This document shows positions 47,859 to 61,079 of a stretch of 64,000 nucleotides of DNA, one piece after another. The DNA lies in NCBI GenBank assembly GCA_037389465.1, contig JAZARR010000250.1, forward strand, positions 1,302,001 through 1,366,000. Reading direction: 5' to 3'. Position 1 is the first letter of the stretch, and each line of letters opens with the position of its first letter. This DNA is from Baylisascaris procyonis (taxonomy: Eukaryota > Nematoda > Chromadorea > Rhabditida > Ascarididae). Below the pieces are notes generated by a model. It was not told where the DNA came from. It did no database searches and worked only from the letters and a program-made list of their open reading frames with translations. The position numbers and the translations under genes were made by a program.

Positions 47859-49636
47859 TTAAATCGCCATCTGTTGCTTCTTTTTCTTCCATTCATCCAA
47901 CGCTTTTTTAACTTCAGGAGGCTTTTTAAAAGGCCAATCGATACACTCGAATTTTCCTTGATAGTCTATATCACTTAATTCAATATCATCATTGTCGAAT
48001 TGAGTCATTGTCGGATCGTTGTGCACCTTTATGAATAAATCCGTTAAGCAATTCTGAAATTTCAATTTAGTCAATTCGTTTTTTTTCGTTTTGTTTTCTT
48101 CTTGTTAACAAAATTTTAGCGCATATTTTCTATTAAATGCTAAGAAATAAAGTTTAGGAAAACGTCAATTTACATATATTCGATTTAAATTTTTCCAATA
48201 TTTACAAAGAAAATTGCATATATTTAAATAATTTTTGAAAGTTTTAGAGCGGCTTTCTTAAGCTGTTGACATTAGTTGAATGGAATAATATCGCTTTCTA
48301 AAAATGATCGGGCAATTGCATAGATCCTCAAAGATAAATCAGGAATAAAATTTATTTCGTAATCATTCTTAAATTTTCACATTTCATCAAATCTTTAAAG
48401 AATTGAGGAATAATTTATCAAATTTTTATTGTCGTTTAAATGGCTATCGATGATATTATTGCTATCATTCGATTATACTAAATTATTAACGTAACTCGAC
48501 CACTGACTATCCCTACTGTTAGAAATAGAGGATCAAATGGGTTAAATCGTATTCCTTGCATTTAATATCTAGCCTATACGATCACTTAAATTATAAAAAT
48601 TACTTAAATTATAGTTATATTGTGCTTTAACTAAAGTTATACATTAGATCGTAACAACAACGAAGACAAAATAGAATTTCGTTATTGTAATAAAAAAATG
48701 AATGAGATGAAATTTTCCTTCATCACAGATAATCATTTAAGTAATTTTGATGATTTCATTCTCGATGATAATTTTTGAATTTATCTCCTTTTCATTGATA
48801 TTGAAAGTGATCGCTATGATTCGATTATTCTCGAAATTTTAAATAAAACCTCTACGGTAAGTAACACTTACATAAATGATATAATTTTTAGTGGACCAAA
48901 ATGGTTTAATCCTTACCCTTCCATGCTCGCGTATCTCGTACGGTACGCAATGATGAGAAACGTTGAGAAATAGACGACCAAAGGGATTATACCTTGTTCC
49001 TTGCACTAAATATCTACCTCCACGATCACTTAAATTATAACGACCGATTCGGAAACGTCCCATATATTCGGTATAGTTCAACCAATCTGCAACAATGTAA
49101 TATTAGAAGATATCAGGTGTTCAACCTGCTCGCAATTTGTGTCTCTATTTAGTTAATATTTGGTGGTTGCTGTAGTATTCTGAAATAATAAAAGCAAGTT
49201 TTCAGTTCATTCCAAAACATACAGTGATACTACTATTACTTTTGTTGCCAGATTACACAGCATCCGGTCGAGACTTGAAGCGAAGGAATTTGCGAATCAT
49301 TCAGGGACGAATTAAAGGTAGATTGGCAAAACAGGGCTGAACACCCGTAAAGACCAATACATTAACCTAAATACATGCATACTTACATATATACATATGA
49401 GCGTACGTACATACATATATGCACGCATACATACAAATGTCACAGCTATACCATTGAATTAAAAACCAACATTGAACTTCCTCTACGAGATTTAAAAGCA
49501 CTGCATAAGCGGGCGATCCTTGACAGAGCAATCTTCCTCTCACAGTCACATCGACGGGCGTTTTGATTTGCAGCGTTGAGCTGAGGTCAAGAAGTAGCAG
49601 GACCCCTAATAGAGCAGATGCAACTATTCGGTGCAT
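47859..49636 (-). CDS. Transthyretin-like (TTL) family secreted protein
   Basis: Nematode-expanded secreted beta-sandwich family; members act extracellularly, and C. elegans TTR-52 bridges apoptotic cells to a receptor, but most have no known ligand. Model: exons 49636-49471, 49086-48917 and 48053-47859, 176 residues. The start gives a clear signal peptide (MHRIVASALLGVLLLL). Then come VTVRGRLLCQGSPA, the family's opening strand and first Cys, GRFRIGRY (the GxF strand), and NPFGRLFLNVSHHC (the usual pattern ending in HxC). A divergent C-terminal exon carries DIDYQGKFEC, comparable to the family's final strand, and a Lys-rich end. The donor at 49471 is weak and was chosen for phase and spacing; a small missing exon between 49090 and 49460 is possible. 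Family call is good; the exact N-terminal junction is not. Confidence 0.75.
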
Positions 49637-50586
49637 TCTGAAACCAATAATATCGGCTTTCAGCTTTGAACAAACGCACTGACAATATCATCATATCATA
49701 TAGCACTCTTTATCACACAAAACCTTTGACATATTTTTGCCTTTTTTGCTGATAAAAAAATAAGAGTTCCCAACGCTTATTTTGTCTTTATATTTCAACT
49801 CGAGCTTCATTACAACTGAGAAATGCCAATGGTTTTAAACAGAATCTGCGTTGGCAGATGTCTAGACCCTCTTTTTCTCTAAAGACCACCTCGCTGTGCT
49901 CATTCTTGCTTTCTAAACGTCCCGAAAAGTTAACATTGAAAGAAGCTGCAAAGACCAATATGACTGAAAAGATTTCACAAACAAATCAGGCAGCATTGAC
50001 AGAGTTCCGTTGAAACGTTTAAAAAGAACGCTTTTTTTTCTTTCCATACTTTTTCATATTTTATGCCTCGCATACTTTCTAATATCTCATTTTCTTTTTC
50101 GTTTATTATTTTCGAAAGAAATCCAACTTTAGAATTCCGTAGTAAAGAAACCTATATTTATAAGCTGATAGCACAAACCTTCAAAAGTCGCTTGCGAAAC
50201 AACCGCCCGTAGCGATTACAATCTTATTGAATGGAAAATGCAGCTTATAACATATAAATGCATTGATTTGAATATTTTAAATGAACAATATTGCTATAGT
50301 TGCTTTAATAATTTGAATTTTAAATTTATTATTATCAAAGTTGAGTTTGCTAAAGCTGATTGCATTCAAATCGAATATTTGATGGCTATTATGCAAATGA
50401 TTTCTTTTCATTTAGTTTTTGTATAACACATATAACTGAAGGTTACTCAATTATTTTAGAGTAATACAAAATGGAAACGAAAAAAAAAATCCATTTCACT
50501 GAAGCAGTTTTGCGAACTCTGTGCGGTCTAACGCCTGCTCATGGACTCAGGACAACTCAAACATGACGTGAGCATTATGAGGTGAG

Positions 50587-50626
50587 CTGATCGGTGATTC
50601 AAGCAAACGGTTGAATCACCGATCAG
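50587..50626. repeat. 16-bp perfect inverted repeat with 8-base loop
   Basis: Arm CTGATCGGTGATTCAA (50587-50602), loop of 8 bases, and exact reverse complement (50611-50626). Perfect pairing over 16 bp is unlikely by chance in this sequence. It may be a structured RNA stem, a remnant foldback element or a recombination-prone site. Confidence 0.9.
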
Positions 50627-50716
50627 TTTCGTTCAGCTATAAGTAGATTAGTCGACCGAAGAACAGAAGAGATTTGCACGCGTTGCAAGCTAAGTCAAAG
50701 AAACTCGAAGATCGAA

Positions 50717-51023
50717 GGTTCGACCCACGCAGGCGAGGGCGAGTTTTGTAAGATTTGTCGCGTTCCGCGCTTGATTCTCATTCAGACTCCTAAGTCTGCT
50801 TGGTCATGGAGAGCTTAGTTCGCTCGAAAACCGGTTGTAACTGGTATGAGAATATGGGCTAAAGCAGCGTTATGAAATAGTACCCAGGTTCGAACCACGC
50901 CCGTGTGAGGGAGTTTTCTAAGATTTGTCGTGTTTCGAGCTTGGTCCTCAATCACACTTCAAAGTCTGCCTAATCATGGAGAGTTTGGTTAACTTAAAAA
51001 TCGGTTGTAATAGCTATGCGATT
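50717..51023 (+). repeat. Tandem pair of diverged modules of about 137 bp
   Basis: Copy 1 (about 50717-50853) and copy 2 (about 50887-51023) start 170 bases apart and share blocks: GGTTCGA, GAGTTTT, TAAGATTTGTCG, AAGTCTGC, TCATGGAGAG and CGGTTGTAA in the same order, roughly three quarters identical. Each begins with a tRNA B-box-like GGTTCGAxCC. Copy 2 is preceded by GGGCTAAAGCAGCG, loosely like an A box. This is compatible with a tRNA-related SINE or an unknown local repeat; it does not fold as a tRNA. Confidence 0.7.
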
Positions 51024-51335
51024 TACTGGTGGGGGAGGGGGGGTCATGCGGGTTATATAATACTTGAAAGATTACTTACAAGTTTACTTAAAAAATAAAC
51101 GAAAATGTTCCCATTCCTTGAAGCGTCAGACAATGCAGCATCAACGCATCTACTTGGTCACTGGTCATTCGGTCATTCGGCCACCAACAACGGTCCACAC
51201 CTGACTGCTAATATTCCGAGTGCGGATGAACAATGCAATTTATAAATGCAAAAAAAGAAACAAATATCGCCTGGAGTCGTCATTGAAATTCATTGAATAT
51301 GCAAATTTGTCGGTACTGAATAAAACTGTCATTAA

Positions 51336-51341
51336 TTTATT
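51336..51341 (-). promoter_or_regulatory. Poly(A) signal of the K2P channel gene
   Basis: AATAAA on the minus strand, about 58 bases after the TGA at 51399-51401. Confidence 0.65.
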
Positions 51342-51398
51342 CTTATAACCATATAAAAACGTTAAGAATTTTTGAGCGCAGTGAAATAATAAATGCTT

Positions 51399-54300
51399 TC
51401 AATCGAATTCGTCATCATCTCTCGATTTGAATTTATTGGCCAACCAGCTCACTTTATTAACAACCTGAAAAAAAAATTTTTTTTTCTGCGACATCAATTG
51501 AAGCATTTTGATTAGTGTCATTGAAATAATTGCCCGTCGGTCTCATATTGCCAAGGCACATAAAAAATGCCTTTTTTTTCAGGTATATCGCTACATAGCA
51601 CGAATATACCCCACTCACTTTATTTAATACATACAATATCAGAAGATTTTGCAACTATTTCTTTGATCCCTTTAAAAAACTTTTTGCATTCGAGCAGAAA
51701 TAATCTGCTGTTTTCTTAACAAAAAATTTCTAATAAATATGTATAAGTTATGAAAATTTCGAAAAATATTCTCAATTATGTTTTTGAAAAGAGACAAAAT
51801 CGATGAACGTAACTATATATAAAACGCAGCTATTTTCCTTCCAATTCCTCATTAATTTTGAAATAGAAAATCCCACTAGCAAAACGATTCTTCATTAATT
51901 GAAAACTAAAAAATATCTTATTATTGTGAAGATAATTTATAATTGTATATCGAATAATAGTGCTGTTGTGTTGAATAATTTACAATTGAATACCTCTTCT
52001 TGTGCTAAATTGAAGCACATCGCCAATAGCGCCATACCAAATAGAAGATATACCGATGTTATTACGAGTTTTTCTTGTGCTTCTTTATCGTTACCCACTG
52101 ATGCACCGGGGAATTTATCACCGAATCCTGAAATTTTAAACATAATAAATTTTTCTTTCAAAAATTTATTGCTGATTAAATTTTAAAAACTTTGATGATT
52201 GATTACTGATTACTATAATCTCAAAACGCTCCGAAGAGAGAAATATAAAAATATACTAATTTTGTTACTACTTTTATTTAGTATCGATTTTTACTTCACG
52301 ATGATAGCATCATAAAGATTTGCATTTATAATTTCTTTATGGATTTTAAGTTTTTCTCTTGCAAAGAAGTTCTATTAATTCTTAGTGAATGCATGGAATC
52401 AAATCATTTCCAAGTAACGCGATTTTAAGATGCCGCAATGATCAAAGATCAAAGATCAAAGATCAAAGATGAATGATGATAAAAGATAAGCAATGATCAA
52501 AGATAAATGGTCAAAAAGAGCGATGACGATCGAACGATAAATGATCCTAAGCGATCGTCAATGCCTTGAATAATGAAGCTGGGTGTCAGCAAATAATACT
52601 TTGGTGAGAAGCATGATAACTAAACATGAAGAGATGAAATGTTTGTTTGATTTCTTTCTTTTAAAATATCCCTTTGCATCCACAAAGCAAGGATCTATCG
52701 TCGAAACAAACAAACAACTGACAGGAATGTTTGTCAAACACATATCAACTTGTGAGAGAAAAGCATAGCGCATAATTTATACAAATAATATGCGCTAAAA
52801 ACGCTTATGATCACGAATGCATTTTAACATTTATTATGGATTTTCATGTTGAAATCCACCATCCCTCCCCCTTTCCCCCCTTCTAGTTTTCACTCTATTC
52901 TTTGTCTCAAAATGATATTCAATTTCTTTTGCATTATATCACAATTAAAACATTCAACATATGCCAAACATATAAAAAATTCAAAGCGCGAGAATTATTA
53001 ATTTTAATGCTTCTAAATGCGCTGAAAAAAAAAAATTTTCTCATGAAATTTTCATAGTAAAACTAACAAACCGATAGTAGTAAGTGATATATAGCAAAAA
53101 TAGAAGCTATCGAGAAATGTCCATCCTTCCCAAACACAGAAAATAATCGAACCAGCCACCAAATATGCGAACATTGTGAAGAAAACCAAACTCAACGGTA
53201 CTGAGATCCTTTGTAATTGTGCTTCGACGCTTTCCTTCACCTATAGGGAAATAAATAATGAATTGATGTAAATAGAACATCTCAAATAATGCCCTCTATA
53301 TTAGCGATGTAACTGGGAGGTAAAAAAGGAATTATTAAATGAAATATGAACAAAATCAACAGAATTTCTAATATCTACGAAGAAATTTCATCCTTAAACT
53401 AGATTCTCTTTATTGTTTACGCTTCGACTATTCTGAATTATTTGATTGAGTAAATTTTTATGACGCATGTAAAAAATAAACATTTCTATAAAGCCGTTTT
53501 GCATTATTGAAAGAATCATTTTCAAAAAGAAATGGATTTTGTGCATTCAACAGAAATTTTAAAATTGCTATCATAGACCTCAAGTTGATCTAATTGAGCA
53601 CGAGCTGTGAGAAGATCCTGAACGTCAGGTCCAACACCGAACGAATCGATCGATGAATCAGCTTTAACACCCTGAAATGTGAAAAAAAAATTTGCGAGAG
53701 ATTTGATGAGACTGAGAGAAAAAAACTTTAAATATCATCGGAAGAATTACGAAAGGAAACAAATAATAGTAGATCTCCTCATAATTTATAACTGAATAAA
53801 TATGATTTGAAGAGCCGAGTATTTGTTTATCCTCTGAAGCATTTACTTATTGCACCTCTTACTAAATCTAAAATATTTGAAACACTAAAAAAACATGATA
53901 TATGCAATATTTTCTCTCTATACAAAAACCGATCATTTATCATTTTTATCAGCTATTATATAATTTCAATAGCAAAGTGATGAATGTACGTTTGCATTTG
54001 TATAGTATATGATAAGGTAAAAAAACTTTATACCCTAACATTCTCATTATTTTATATCAATAATATTATTGCATCAAGTGCAACTGATAAAAGATTATAA
54101 AATTACGTCAACCTATTGTGATCAATCATATCAGTGATATACGATTGGATTATAGCATTTAGAATGCACGTTATTATACATGTTAATTATAATAGTATAA
54201 CATCTATATTTCCAAATGCTATACTTTAATCGCGCATAAGAGAGAAATTTTATACTCTAACATTCACATTATTTTATACTATCAATAATATTGCGTCTAG

Positions 54301-57300
54301 CATTATGCGTGTAAAACTTTTTTTTTTTTGTTGCAAGAAAAATAAAAATCTAATCAGTAAATTATGGATTAAATATCACAATGTTAGCCAGAAAAAAAAG
54401 AGCAAAAAGCGAGAAATCTTTGTGAACATTGATTTTAAAATTTTTGGTACTTTCCCCTACTCTTCATTAAAATAATAACCGATATATTTTTGCGATTTTT
54501 TTGGGAGGAAATAACGCATTGGGTGGCACTTCGATGCATTGAAGAACCAAATTTCTCCTTACCTCCTGAAATATTTTGTTCCTTTTTCTAAATCTACAAT
54601 GTTAGAAGTACTAAGAAAAATTTCTGCTAACTGCGACATATTCAGTATATTAATATATATTACAACACATACACGTGTTAGCCTCGAAACAAGTGAATTA
54701 GCACGTCGTATCTTTTCCGCCTTACGACGCTTATGCCAGAGAATCAATCTATATTTGAGACGAATCGATCGAGCGTATAAAAAGCGGAATATCTTCGCCA
54801 TAACATCACCAATATTTGTTAGAAAAAGCAGCATCAAAGGAATACCTGTAATAATTCGTCAAAAAGTATAATAGAAATTTCAAAGTGGTTTTCAAATTAC
54901 GGTAAATTACAGTAAATTGACTAAAAAGTCAAGCCCGGTGTAACATAAAATAGTGATTTAAGTATGATAACTTTATTTTTCCTGCCGATAACTTCCCCGA
55001 TTCCCTAAATTATTAGAGATAAGATGATGAAGGAGGAAACGACTACAGTATCTGGAGGGGGGGAGATTAAAGAAAACCACGACCTCCTCTTCTGCTCTCT
55101 CCATCTTCCTCTTCCGCTTCAACTCCAAAAAAAAAAGAAATTGCTACTAACCGATTATTGCAAAAAGTATAGTCAACGTTTTGCCAAAATATGTTTTCGC
55201 AGACGTATTACCATAGCCGATTGTTGTAATTACAGTAAGCGAATAAAGAAAAGCGCCAGTGAATGTCCATTGCGCAGAAATACCGAACTCCTGAAATCAA
55301 AGAAATCATTGAAGCACTCAAATGGAAAAAAAAAATAAATTAAATCAAAAACTTAAATATAATTGAAAAAAATCCTCACATTGAAAAAAAAAAGGAAAAA
55401 TCTCTCTAAATATGTTTTAAAGAGAAAGAAGAAAGTAAAATAAATAAATTATGCACTAAGAATTTATCAGATATGATAAAAAAAATTGATTACTGATAAT
55501 TTAATCCAATGATAGAGCATCAATTAACTCAAGAACTCTTTGCAATACTGATAACGAATCAATGCATTAAACTCAGTTTATTTGTATCGCAAAAACGAGT
55601 GAATGAAAGCGAAATCCCTATAAGTTATTGTTGTGTTACCTTTCCATCATATCCTCGTTTAATGGCCCACATACATTTATGTTGAAATCGTTTAACTTGT
55701 GCATGTACTGTCCTTTCCCATTGTGCGCGATCCAATTTATTAACTCTGTAAATTTACGATCAAGTAATATTCCTTATCAAAGAATGTGTGTGTATCGCTG
55801 CATTTTCGGCGTCGAAATGAATAAATATTTCTCGATAAATGGACTTCTGGGATGGTTAATGAGAGGTGGATAAGGCGATAGAGATAAGGATATTTGAACA
55901 GAGAAATCCACCTCTTTATGAGCAAACATTAGCAGAAATTTCGAATTTTTTTTTTCTTGTCATATTCTTTCTTCAACTTGCCAATAGCTAAATTGCAAAG
56001 TGGAATCAATGAAAAAGCGCTTAATTCATAATTTAAATATTTTAACCTTTAAATTCCCGGAAAAAAACATGAATTGATGACGATAATTACTAATCCTAAA
56101 AAGTATTTCGTTTGGATTTATCTTCACCTTTTTTTCCTTTATTATCTTTTTTCAATAAAAATTAAAAAAAAAATAAACCTATTACGAAAATCGATTTCAA
56201 ATCCGATAATGAGTTATTACGAAAATTGAAATTCGTATTAAATTTGAACGCATAACTTTTGAGGAAATTAATTTTTTTTTTTAGAAAGTGAATAATTTGT
56301 GCAGTAAAATTAAAATGGAAAATTACCTGAAAGTCGCATTCCATGCAATATTCACCGCTTTTTGTCTTGCTGTAGTAACTTGACTCTGAATGAAAGTCTC
56401 ATGTGGACCTTCAACTGCACGAAATACAACTGCTCCAAGAAGTGCATAACCGACCACCTATAAAAATTGTGTTACATAGATCAAATTTCCCTTCGAAAAA
56501 GGATTTTTATCTTTTTTTTTATTCCTCTTCAAAGCATATAGAAAGGATTTTTAACATTTTTTTTATTCCTTTTCATAGCGTATAGAATAAGTTCTTTTAT
56601 TCGTCTAAACGCTCGCTTATTATGCATATGTGTTTGCCTGGTTGGCTTATTTGCATATCATTTTAATGTTCTAAATTGTTTTGATGAATAAATTTGCATA
56701 TTTATTTTATTTTAATAATAAAGAAGTTCACTGAATAATCATATGACCGAAATGAAAAATTTTTTTGTTATGCTTGAAGTTAAACGAACAACAATTCCCT
56801 AAGGTGTTTCTCAATTTTTGTACTGCATCCGCTATAAATCGATTAGGTCATGTGACGTCACTAATATATGTGTTCCTTTTTTGTGTTTTCAATTGATGTC
56901 TATGTATGGAACCCATGAAGAAATATATATCTTTTACATAAGCTCCTTTCATAATCAGCAAAGTACTCATTGCTCTATAATGACTGCTCTTCGATCATCG
57001 CAACTTTATGAGAATCTAAGTATTAAAAGGTATTTCCGCCTGTTTATTATCTGGAATACTGAGAAACATGTAAATTTATTCATAGAAGTAGTAGGTATGG
57101 TTGATTACCTCGTCGATGACTACCTTATTGCATCTAGATTGGTTTGAAAGTATACTGTAGCCATTATCATTACCTTATTTTTTTCACTCATCGCATTCAG
57201 GGCTTCTATATAAGCAAATACGGTATCGATAAATTAATGTGTACAAGTCATAAATCAAACTACAAAATACGTGGAAAATATATAAATATATAAAAAATAA

Positions 57301-57408
57301 TCTCACCAATGCGCATAGGCCAACATGTGAAAAGAAGAAAGCGATTATTCGTTTAACAAGATTTACAACGCGTGTAACTTTTGAACGCCGATGATGACGT
57401 CGTGCCAT
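51399..57408 (-). CDS. TWK-type two-pore-domain potassium channel
   Basis: Leak K+ channel subunit of the plasma membrane; two subunits form one pore and set resting potential in nerve or muscle. Nine exons join in frame to 370 residues: 57408-57307, 56457-56327, 55745-55640, 55290-55152, 54845-54673, 53671-53579, 53240-53072, 52127-51994 and 51464-51399. Visible parts: TM1 at about 20-46; an extracellular cap loop with a glycosylation sequon (NATF); first pore TTIGYGN at about 135-141; TM2 with [15 protein letters not shown]; a basic cytosolic loop ([12 protein letters not shown]); TM3; second pore TTIGFGD at about 302-308, spliced across two exons; TM4 ending in [13 protein letters not shown]; and a short acidic tail. 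CFNL followed by EEVV is typical of nematode TWK channels. ATG 57408 is the first in-frame Met after a stop at 57462-57460; an acceptor at 57466 could be the spliced-leader site. I cannot assign a specific twk number. Confidence 0.94.
52440..52470. repeat. (GATCAAA)n short array
   Basis: Four to five exact 7-base units followed by about 90 bases of decayed relatives (GATGAATGAT, GATAAAAGAT, GATCAAAGATAAATGGTC), in the intron between the second-pore exons of the channel gene. Confidence 0.85.
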
Positions 57409-58475
57409 CACTGATCGCACAACAAAGCTGACGATAGCCAAATAGCGGAGAGGATAACTTTAACGCTGAAGCATTTCGAGATCTTAAAGCAATTCCCAAA
57501 TCGCTTGCAAATATCGACACATACACACACACGCACATGCACCACCCGGCTGCACCCAATTGATGCCGCTCTTACCCCTCAAATATATCAATGCTATTTT
57601 TAACTTCTACCCCTATCCATGTGACACTATTGAACACTCACAAATTAGCTTCATATTTTGAGGGTGACGCATTGAAATGTTTAGAAAAAAATAACAATTT
57701 TTTAACTTTTTCAGCATGGAATTTAAGTTTTAGTAATGAGTAAATGAAGTAACGAGGAAGTGAATGGAAAAAAATGTTTCGGGTAAGTTTATGTGCTAGT
57801 TAGAGAGAGAAGAGGGAATGAACAAAGAATATCGGATATTAGACCTCTCAAGAGAATCAACTTTCATATTGAATTTTTCATGTTTGGAAAATCTAGTGCT
57901 TCATATGGATGATGAAAATCAATTGAAAGTTTTTTCAAAAAAAAAAAAAAATGAAAACAGCAAACGCAGTGCAAACAGGGAAACAACTACTAACACTAAT
58001 AGAGATAATCGGTTACTATAGCTCTCAATAGAAGCAACCAAAATCTGAAGTGAAATCTGCATGATAGTGGATTTGGATTTATTTCAATGCAGTAAGAAAT
58101 AGCTTCTGAGAATTGCTGAGGTAATTATTGTTGTTTCTTTTTAAATGAAACGATCATAAACTTCTTCAAGCTATTATTCACATAGATAGCTAAAAGTCAC
58201 TAGAATGCTGATAGTATCAACCACGAAAAAAAAAAGAATATTGGCAGAATTTAGAGGATAGAAAAAGATGAGTGGATCTAAGAGATAAAAAAAATTTTCA
58301 ATATGAAAAGATTTTAATGCTGATTTACGTATGTTTCGTTAATATGACCGAGGACTATATTGTATAGATGGAATTCCCAGAAAGAACAGAGAATCTAAAC
58401 AGTACTAGAGGATGAGATCCTCTATAAGCTAGTAACGAAAAACGAAAACGGAAAGAACTGTGAAAGAAACCTTAC

Positions 58476-58688
58476 CATTATATAAAAAAACAACTTCGAA
58501 GCGTTTGGAGACTGGCAAACAGCATTGGCAGAAAGCATGATGAATATGGAAGAAATTTGCATAGAGCTCTAAATTGAACTCCTCGTCTCGCAAATAAATG
58601 TACCGTACGCTTTGATGCTTTGAAGTAGGGATGTTTCGCCGATAATCCGATTCAATGAAGTGCGAAGCGTCATTTAGAAGATAGAAAC
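58476..58688 (-). CDS. Candidate exon, unknown protein or alternative channel N terminus
   Basis: An open stretch of 71 codons lies between a strong acceptor (CTTTCAG, exon starts 58688) and a strong donor (AATG/GTAAGG, exon ends 58476). It enters and leaves in phase 1. Contents are Cys/His/aromatic-rich (HIHHAFCQCC near the middle) with no domain I know. Phase 1 also fits an AG at 57411-57412, just before the channel's first Met, so it could be an alternative 5' exon of the K2P channel. It could also belong to a separate gene. There is no homology support. Confidence 0.35.
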
Positions 58689-60396
58689 CTGAAAGGCTAT
58701 TCAATATTCACCAGCGTTGAGCAGAATCCAATGCAATCCTCTTCTATAAAAAGAAAAAAAAAAGTTGAGAAGGAAAATTGTGAAAACAACAATCCCATAT
58801 ATTTTCTTCTCTCGATGACATATAAAATGTTCATGAAAATTGATATGAGAACAATTTCATGATTAATAGTCATGAAAACAGGCCTAGCTTAAAAGGCTTA
58901 GGCTAGCGCTCTACTTTATTTTCATCGATTATGCGAAAATTTTCAAAAACGGTTGAAATTAATGCGATACTCTAGTCTCTTGTTGAGTATAACGTCCAGT
59001 CGATTCACATTAAAGATCTAAAAGAATCAAATAATCTTTGATTTTTATTTTTGCCAAGCTCATCAATACCCCAATTGGCAGAACTTTTAAACAAAAAGAT
59101 ATCATCTCTTTAAAAAAAAAAACTGTTTTCTGCTTGCTTAGAGATTATGATATAGAAATTAAGCTAGAAAAGTGATCAGAAAATTACTGATAAATATGCG
59201 ACTCGTCTACCTTTTTGTTGATAATGTAGAGTGCTTCTTAATGAAATCACTACGGCTATCATAATAGAAAGAGCAATAATCGACGCAAGAAAACGAGAAA
59301 ATATAATTCAGGATATTTTAAAAGGCAAATCGAAGTATTAGCTCAATAAAAACTTCCTTTCCTTACAGATGTTCGAATCTATAATCAAATATGCCACGTG
59401 TTAATTTCTTTAATGGTATTATCATTAATCAAGTCTCTATTGACTATCGCCGTTCAATATCGAATACTGAATATTATATGTTTTAACTAATGATATATAG
59501 TACACCTAATGATAATTGGTTCATTCAATTACACTTTATTGAAGCGGTTTGAAACAAGTTTCGTATGAATATGCACTATTTCATTTTCGTTACTCGAAAG
59601 AAAACCATATAAATGCAAATTTATGCAAAACGCGAATTATTCATTGCATGAAACAAGAAAGATGAATATAGAATTTAGAATATTTCGAGTGCAAAAAAAA
59701 TTTATAATAATTAACAAAAAAAATTATTTTTTTAAATATTGTTTTTGAAAAAGAAAACAAAGAGGGCGAATTTAATTAGTAAAGTTGAAATCTTTTATGT
59801 GTAATGTGCGATTAATTTTATTGGAAATTTTTTGCTTTCCTTTTGAGTATAAATTTTTGAAAATTATGCTAATTTTTTTTTTCAAAGTTTTCAAGTTTTA
59901 CTCGATATTGTAAACTTTATTAGATATTTCAATATTTCTTTTTGATACTTTACCTATTTCAAATTACATCATTAATAAAATAAATTTTAAAAAAATATTT
60001 TTTGATTGCATAAACAAAGAATCAGAATTATACCCTCACCTCACTAAGTCTCTAAATCTCCTCTCTTCCCTCGCCTTCTTCCCTAAAATAAATGCTCAAG
60101 TATGCAAGACTAGGCTCGAAAAGATTCATTGTTGTCATAAAAGTGGATGTCGTTTCGCGATGTATGATGGCAAGCAATTGATCCGTGCATCACACACAAC
60201 CAAATGCGCTTTGTTATCTTGTCTCTTTGACGCATCGCAAAGTAAGTCGATGAATGTCCACTATCGACGCCAAAATTGCCTAGCGGCTAATGTAGCATCC
60301 TATTCGCACACCAGTTCACTTGAATCTTTCAACCAGATTTGCTTGTCAATTTTTTTCAAATCCCTCAATGCATTTAAAAATGCACTAATCGGAACG

Positions 60397-60399
<3 letters not shown>

Positions 60400-60462
<63 letters not shown>
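60400..60462. repeat. (TA)n microsatellite, about 63 bp
   Basis: Uninterrupted TA array between the channel and DnaJ genes. Confidence 0.95.
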
Positions 60463-60465
<3 letters not shown>

Positions 60466-61022
60466 TAAGTTTTCGACGGTAAAGATGGAAGGTGGTAGAG
60501 GAGAAGAGGTGGGAGAGGGGGATACAACACAACGCACCTAACGAGTCAGCACTGAGAAGGACTCTTTTTAGTTTTTTTTTTCAGAAGTGACATCATTCAA
60601 AATGCATTCAAATGTACCGTGATCGTGGTCTGACAATTTTTGAGAAGCTGAACTTCTTAAGGCTCGCCTTTAGATAACATTTTATTCACCATCTGTTGAA
60701 GCTTGGAAAATTTTTATATTAGTTATTTCCCTCTAGCAATACTCGAAATGAACCAATTTTGGAAAATCACAAAGTGCCAACTACCTAGCTTTCTTCAGTG
60801 AAAATGATCTTTGATGTCCGTACACTATACCATAGGTTTGAAAAGGATTGGTCTAAAACCATCATATTTTAAGGTGGGTGCACTATATACGAATGCGTCA
60901 TGTTTTCAGTGGAATGCACTGCTCTGCATTGTGACATCAATAATAACCGGAAACGGTGTACTATACTGTACTGTACCTAAAAACGAGCTCTACCGTACTT
61001 TATTATACTAATAGGTTTTGCG

Positions 61023-61023
<1 letters not shown>

Positions 61024-61076
<53 letters not shown>
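61024..61076. repeat. (TA)n microsatellite, about 53 bp
   Basis: Uninterrupted TA array about 0.6 kb right of the previous one. Confidence 0.95.

Positions 61077-61079
<3 letters not shown>

Larger units (their letters stand above)
49637..51335. other. Gap with hairpin and duplicated module
   Basis: About 1.7 kb between the transthyretin-like gene and the channel gene's 3' end. The left half is plain A/T-rich sequence. The right half holds the perfect hairpin and the tandem pair of modules listed separately, plus a short G-rich run near 51030. Confidence 0.5.

Noticed and set aside
50881..50910. Possible tRNA gene at GGTTCGAACC
   Set aside because: The T-loop-like core is present, but the flanking bases do not pair as a T stem, and no acceptor or anticodon arms can be drawn.
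60160..60400. Plus-strand 102-residue open frame before a TA array
   Set aside because: No recognisable product, it ends in the microsatellite, and no matching exons lie on either side.
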